The translations under genes were made by a program, and so were the position numbers. Of a stretch of DNA of 64,000 nucleotides, positions 57,713 to 64,000 are shown piece after piece (positions within the stretch are counted from its first letter, which is position 1; each line of letters begins with the position of its first letter). This DNA is from Pseudofabraea citricarpa. Taxonomy: Eukaryota; Ascomycota; Leotiomycetes; Helotiales; Dermateaceae. Location of the stretch: NCBI GenBank assembly GCA_029641185.1, contig JAPWGK010000029.1:372001-436000 (forward strand), given 5' to 3'. Under the pieces are notes generated by a model. That model was not told where the DNA came from and searched no databases. It worked only from the letters and a program-made list of their open reading frames with translations.

Positions 57713-60700
57713 TATTATTATTATTATTAAGAGAATTATTTATTTTTATTTTTATCTTTTAAGTTATAAGTATTCGATTAAATCTTAGTATTTTATATAA
57801 ATAATATATTATATATAAGTTAATATATTTATAAATAAAATAACTAAGAATTAATATATATTTATAATTATATATATATATATATATATATATAAATATT
57901 AAGTAAATAAATTCTTTTATTAATATATATAAGATTTTAAAAAAAAAAAAAAATTAATTAATACTAATAATTTTAATTTTAATATTAACTTTTAAGATAA
58001 TAAATATTAAGTTAATATTTATATTTTATATTATTATTATATTTTAATAAGTAATATAAATACTAATAAATTATATTCTTTAGTTTTATTTAATTATTTA
58101 ATTAATTTTAATTTATTTAATAAAAGAAATATAATTATAATAATATTAGAATTTATTAATATTAAAAGAATTATTTATTTTTATTTATATTTTATAAGTT
58201 ATAAATATTTAATTAAGTTTTAATATTTTATATAAATAATATATTATATATAAGTTAATATATTTATAAATGAAATAACTTAGTATTAATATATATATAT
58301 ATAATTATAAGATAATTATATTAATAATTAAAAAAATTATTATAAATAAGTTAATTATATTTAATAATATATTAAAATATTTTATATTTTTATTTATTAA
58401 AATTATAATTAATATAAGAATTATAAAAAAATTTATTAAAAGTTATATTTAATATTATATTCTTAAGAATTTTAATTTATTAATAATATTAAATAAATTT
58501 ATTAAAAGAATAATAAATATATAATTTAAAATTAAATTAATTTTATTTATTAAATTAATATAAGTATTAAAAGATAATATAAATAATAATAAATATTAAA
58601 ATATTATTACTAATAATTATAATAAATATAAAGTATATATAATTATAAGAATTATATATATATCTCTTAAATTAATAATTAATTTATTCTAATATTTTAT
58701 ATCTAAATATATATAATTATATAATTATTTATATATAAAAGATATAATACTAATTAATAATTTATTACTTACTTATTTCTAATAATAAGTAATAAGATTA
58801 ATAAAAAAGAATTTAAATTTTATATTATTAATATTAATATATTTTTCTTACTTTTATATTTTAATAATTTTAATAACTAATTAATTTATAAAAATATTAT
58901 TATTATAATATTAGTTATATAATACTTTAGGTATTTATTTTTATTATAAGATTTAATCTTTTAAACTTATATTATTAAATTCTTAAATATAAACTTTTAT
59001 TATTTTATTAATATTAAAATATAATATTTTTATTAATATTTTAGGTATTTTATAATAAATAAGTTATAATAATAGTTTTAATATCTAACTAATTAATTAA
59101 CTAGCGTACGTGTTATTATTATAATATTATCTAATAATTAAGTTACGTTTAACTTATATATATATTTTAAGAATAAATTCCTTTTTTTTCCTTAGAAATA
59201 AATTATATTATAATACTATAATATTCTACTTATAATTACTCTTATATTTTTTATCTTTTTATCTCTTAGAAGAATAACCTATTATAATTATATAAATTTA
59301 ATACGAAATTAATTCGAAATCGAAATAATATTATAAAATAAAATTAATAACTTAGTTATTTAATCTTAAGCGATTACTCGCTTTTAATTAATTAACCTAG
59401 GTAATAAGAAAAAAAGAAAACGAAACTAAAGTAATAATAATTTTACCTTAGTTTTATTTACTAGTAATAATAAAGATAAAAAGACTATAAAATTAATATA
59501 ATAAATTAATATTATTAAAACGAATATAAAATAAAAGTATAAGACTTTTATTATAATTAAAGCGAAAAAAGAAGCTATAGAAAAAAGAATAAAAAAATTA
59601 TAATATTTAAAAGAAAAGTAATAATACTTAGATACTAAGCTTAAGAGGCTACTTAGTAATATAAATAAGAGAAAAAATCTCCTAATAAGAGAGATATTAG
59701 TATTTATTTAGCTCTAGAGTAATTATACTTATAAAAGAATACTTAATAAAATAAATAATAAAAAGAAAGAAAAAAAATACCTACGAAAATATAATAGAAG
59801 ATTATTAATTAAGCTTTAGAATCTCTTTACTTATAAAAGTAAAAGCTTCTAGGAAATATAATCTTTTATAAGTATTATAAAACTTTAGTTTAAAATCGAT
59901 AATAATAACTAATTTATTAATAATATAATATAAATTAATTATTATATAATAGTATTTATAAAAGCCCTAGTAATAAAATAAAAATAACTCGATTAATATA
60001 TAAGTATTAAAACGCTTAACTAAGAAAGCTTTAAGAAATAAATATTTAACTTTATATAAGATAAAAATAATTATACTTTTAATATTACTAATAAATATAA
60101 GCGAGCTTAATAAAGATCTAAGTAATCTATTAATAAATTTATTAGTTATCTTAATAGTTTAAAATTAGAATTAGTTATTACTAATAATTATAATAAAAAA
60201 AATATATTTTATAATAAGTTAATACTAGAACTTAAAATAAGTATAATTATATATAATAAAATATCTTAAACTTATATTAGACTTATATAATTAGTAACTC
60301 GAATTAAGAATACTTAAAAACTCTCTTTAGGGTAATCTAATAATAAACTACTTAGTTATAATTACTCTAGTAAAAACTTATATAAGAATTAACTTAACTA
60401 AAATTATATTAGACGAAATAACTAGTATAATAATAATAATAAAAAGGTAATATTTACTTATAAGATAAATAATATATTTATTACTAGTATTAACTTAAGG
60501 ATTTACTAAAATTATAATAAGATCGAGTATTTAACTTAAGCTTATATAAAGCTAAAAAGAAACTTAATAATAAGATATTATAAGTATAATTAAGAAGATT
60601 ATATTTAATTTAATTACCTAAAATAATTAAGCTAAGAAAAAAATTAAACCCTAGAGGTAATATAATATTATTTTATATAAGCTTAATATAATATCTAATA

Positions 60701-63700
60701 TACTAAAAACTAATTATTTTTATCTAGATTACTAATACTAATAGAAACTAAAAGATAAAATAAGCTTTTATTAATAATAAGACTAAAACGAATTATATAT
60801 AATAAAGCTTTATTACTAAGTATAAATAAATACTAATAAATAATAAAAATAAAAAGCTAGCTATTATTAATAGTTAGGAAATTTAAACTTATAATAATTA
60901 TAAGATTAATATTAAAACTACTAATAATAAAGATAATATAATTATATATTAATAATATTTTATAACTTATAACTTTAATTTTTCTAAAGTTAATATTATT
61001 CTAGGATATTTATAGTTAATTATAATAAACTTATAAATTAACTAAGCTAAGAGAATTTAATTATACTAAAAACTAAATATTATTTAAATTATTATTATCT
61101 TAAAATTTACTAAGTTCTTATAATAAAAGATACTTATAAGTTATCTTATAATAATACTAGCACTTTATTATAAGAGGATTAAGACACTTACGTAAGCGTA
61201 ACTACTTATAATATAATAGAATACGATATATACTATTAAGTATATAATAAATAAATAACTAAAAGGGAATAATAAAAGTAATATAATAAAAGAAAAATAT
61301 AATATTATTTAAAAGGCTATAAATAACTACGAAAATATAAAGCCTTAGGCTTAGAATAACTAAAACTCGAATATAAATTTATAAGAAGCTTTATTCTATT
61401 ATATATATTTTTACTTTAAATATATAATCGTCTTATAATTACTTAACTTCTAGTATAATATTATAATAATAAGAAAAGAAACTATTATTATTACTTTTTA
61501 TCTAGGGTTTTTATAAATAATAACTTTTTTTCTAAAGCCTTAGTAATTATATTTTCCTCTAATATCTTAAGGTTAAGCTTTACCTTTAGTATAATTATAT
61601 TATATACTAGAAATTACTCTAGATAATAATAGTAAGACTTATTCTTAAATACTTGTTTCTTAGTTACCTAGACTTCTTAATATATCTCTTTTATTATATT
61701 AATCGCCTTAAGCTACTAAGTTATAATATATTTATATATTATCTTTTTATTAGCTTCTAATAATAGATTTTAATCTTTAATTATAATAAGAGAAGATTAT
61801 TTATATTAGTATATAAGTATATCTAATAAGATACTTAATCTAATAAGCTTAATACTTATAAGAAACTAATATAAGATATTATTATACTTATTTACTAACT
61901 TAAAGGATATAACTTATAGTATTATAAAGTTATAATATATAATTATTAGCTTAGCCTAGGTATTTCTCTTCTTAATTTCTAATATACTTTTATCTTCTTA
62001 AATACTTATAAATTATAATAATATTATTCGTTTTACTTTTATTATAAGCTTAGTTATATTATATAAAATCGATAATAATATAATTCGTATATTATCTAGT
62101 TTATATAAGATATACTTTTATAATACTCTTAATTCTTCTAAGTCTTCTTTAAAAAAGATTTATATTATAATTTTATATATAAAATATAAAAAGTTTTAAC
62201 TTTTACTTTTTACTTAATTTTATTATTCGCTTAACTTATATTATATCCCTAGAAGAATAAACGTATAATTTTACTTATCTTTAATATCTAGTAAGATAAT
62301 ATCTTAGATTATATTTTTTCTTTTATTATATATTAATAGCTCTAGGATATTTAGGTTAAGATATATAAAATATATATTATCCTTTAGAATTAAGTATTTT
62401 ATATAATAAAAATATAATACTAATTATTATATTTTATCTAGTTATAATATAATATATAATATATAATATATAAGGTTTTATTTTATTAACTACTAGGTAA
62501 CTAAAAAGAATATATTCTTAAGTTAACTAATATTCTTATATCTATTAATTTTATAAAAGTAATAATAATATATATTAAATTTAATATATATCTTATCCTT
62601 TAATAGGAAGTTTATTTATTATATAAAAAGCTTACGTATAACTAAGCTTTATTCTCTTTATTTTAATAAGATTATAAAGTCTTATACTTATAATATACGC
62701 TTTTAATTAAAGTCGAACTCTTAATTTTTGTTCTTATATACGAATTTATAAGAACTTAGTATATCTAAAGGTTATATAAGACGATTTATCTTATAAAACT
62801 ATTAGTATATCTCTAGGTTTATTTTTAGCTTATTAATATCTAGTTAATACCTATAAATATAATTTAGTTTTCTAGATATTTTCTTATTACTAAGACGCTT
62901 AATTATAAGCCTTAGATACTTTATTATAACTTGTTAATATTAATAGCAAATATATTTAAATTTTATTATACGTTTTAGTAATTATATATTACTTATTAGG
63001 TTTAGTATCTTTTTTATAATAATTATATTTTATTATACTTTTATTATATTAATTAAATAATTATACTTATACTTGTAATTATTCTTATTCTCTCCTAATT
63101 TTTCTTTATTAGCTTTAGAAATACTTATTTTACTTAATTTCTTTCTTATCTTTTTTATTTCCTTTTTATTAATCTCTTTCTTATTATTATCTTAGAAAAA
63201 AAAGTCTAAAAGGTTATTATAATTATATAAGACTTATTATAAGCGTATTTACTTATTATATTTTATCCTTTAGTTTTCTTCTTTTATTTCTTTTATTAAA
63301 TAAATTAAATCCTTAATATTTTCTTTATTATTTATATCTTTTAATTCTTTTATATATCTTTTAATTATAAACCTATTAGGCTTAATCTTTAAATCTAGCT
63401 CCTTAAGTATTATATATAATATTCTTTTTACTCTTTTATTTATATTATCTTTCGCTTATTTTAAGTCGCTTATAATTATCTTTTTTATATTTATAACTCT
63501 TTTTCTTAAGTTTAAAATATATATTATTACCTTAGTATTAACTTGTTTTTTAGCTTTATTTATAGATATTATTCCTATTAATTATTTATATATAATAATA
63601 AATATAACCGATTATTTCTCTTAGTTTAGCTAATTAAAAACTTATTTTTCTAGCTAAAACTTATAAATATAAGTTATTCTTTCTATTAACTAGTTATATT

Positions 63701-64000
63701 TCTATTAATTATATATTACTAGTTTCCTAACCTCTTATTATACTTCTAAAAAGTTAATCTTAGATATATACTTCTTATAATTTTTATTTCGCTTAATATA
63801 ATAAAAAACTTCTTTAATTATATTATTTATTTTATTATAATATTATATTATTTACTCGAGTACTTATAACTAAATCTAATAATAAGATTTATTATTAATA
63901 TCTTATAAATATAATATAATCTTTTTTATATTATTAAATTTTATACCTAGTAATTATCTCTTAATATAAGTTTATAACTAGTTTATATTTATTATATTAA
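57640..64000. other. AT-rich, RIP-type block (degenerate repeats) reaching the right edge
   Basis: The last 6.4 kb are mostly A and T, with stops in all frames and no ORF of note. CA and TG steps are almost absent while CG still occurs (gcgattactcgc, aattcgaaatcg). This dinucleotide bias is what RIP produces, as it turns CpA to TpA. A (TAA)n run (57655-57730) opens it, and A/T microsatellites follow. A 130-140 bp segment (57735-57870) recurs 435 bp later (about 58170-58310). From about 59400 to 61400 the plus strand is purine-rich; after that it is pyrimidine-rich, suggesting two decayed elements in opposite directions. Element identity is not readable. Confidence 0.8.

Overview
The window is nuclear DNA of a filamentous ascomycete (Pezizomycotina). 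Genes carry many short introns (about 46-110 nt) with GTAAGT-like donors, and I recognise fungal-specific families: Zn2Cys6 and bZIP/DUF3425 regulators, a PTH11-type rhodopsin-fold receptor, LysM and WSC proteins, and small secreted cysteine-rich proteins. The last 6.4 kb is an extremely AT-rich block with CpA/TpG almost absent, as repeat-induced point mutation (RIP) leaves behind. A leotiomycete is my best guess, but that rests on general resemblance, not a search. I resolved exon structures by eye; for nearly every multi-exon gene the spliced length is a multiple of three and family motifs run across the junctions.

Layout. 1-5.6 kb: two zinc alcohol dehydrogenases (one cut by the left edge), a possible 34-aa zinc-ribbon-like ORF and a small secreted cysteine-rich protein. 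7-8 kb: an orphan gene. 9.2-15.4 kb: two secreted proteins on the same strand, a double-LysM protein with a PIR1-like C-terminal domain, then a 1242-residue protein joining an SGNH hydrolase, a subtilisin-like protease and two WSC domains. 15.5-16.1 kb: a RIP-like relic. 16.4-29 kb: conserved housekeeping genes (ribosome assembly factor RSA4, meiotic MSH4, a FAR-17a/AIG1-like membrane protein, a PPWD1-type WD40-cyclophilin) and a large Zn2Cys6 regulator. 30-40.5 kb: an FMN-dependent hydroxyacid oxidase, a bZIP/DUF3425 regulator, an unrecognised 704-aa protein and a PTH11-like receptor. 42-51.5 kb: a PHO80-type cyclin, proteasome beta-1, an ERV2-like sulfhydryl oxidase, a branched-chain aminotransferase and an unrecognised 741-aa nuclear-looking protein. 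53.5-55.5 kb: a secreted cysteine-rich protein and a BTB protein. From 57.2 kb, 23-bp and 55-bp tandem repeats lead into the AT-rich block.

How the genes fit together. Most are unrelated neighbours sharing divergent promoters (RSA4/MSH4, FAR-17a/PPWD1, ERV2/BCAT). The exception is the 9.2-15.4 kb pair: LysM, PIR-like and WSC modules all bind or sit in cell-wall polysaccharide, so the SGNH-protease-WSC protein may be a wall-targeted double hydrolase with a chitin-binding partner. This is the best candidate for an undescribed system. The gene-poor, repeat-flanked right end with a secreted protein nearby resembles an accessory compartment. I found no CRISPR array, tRNA or rRNA.
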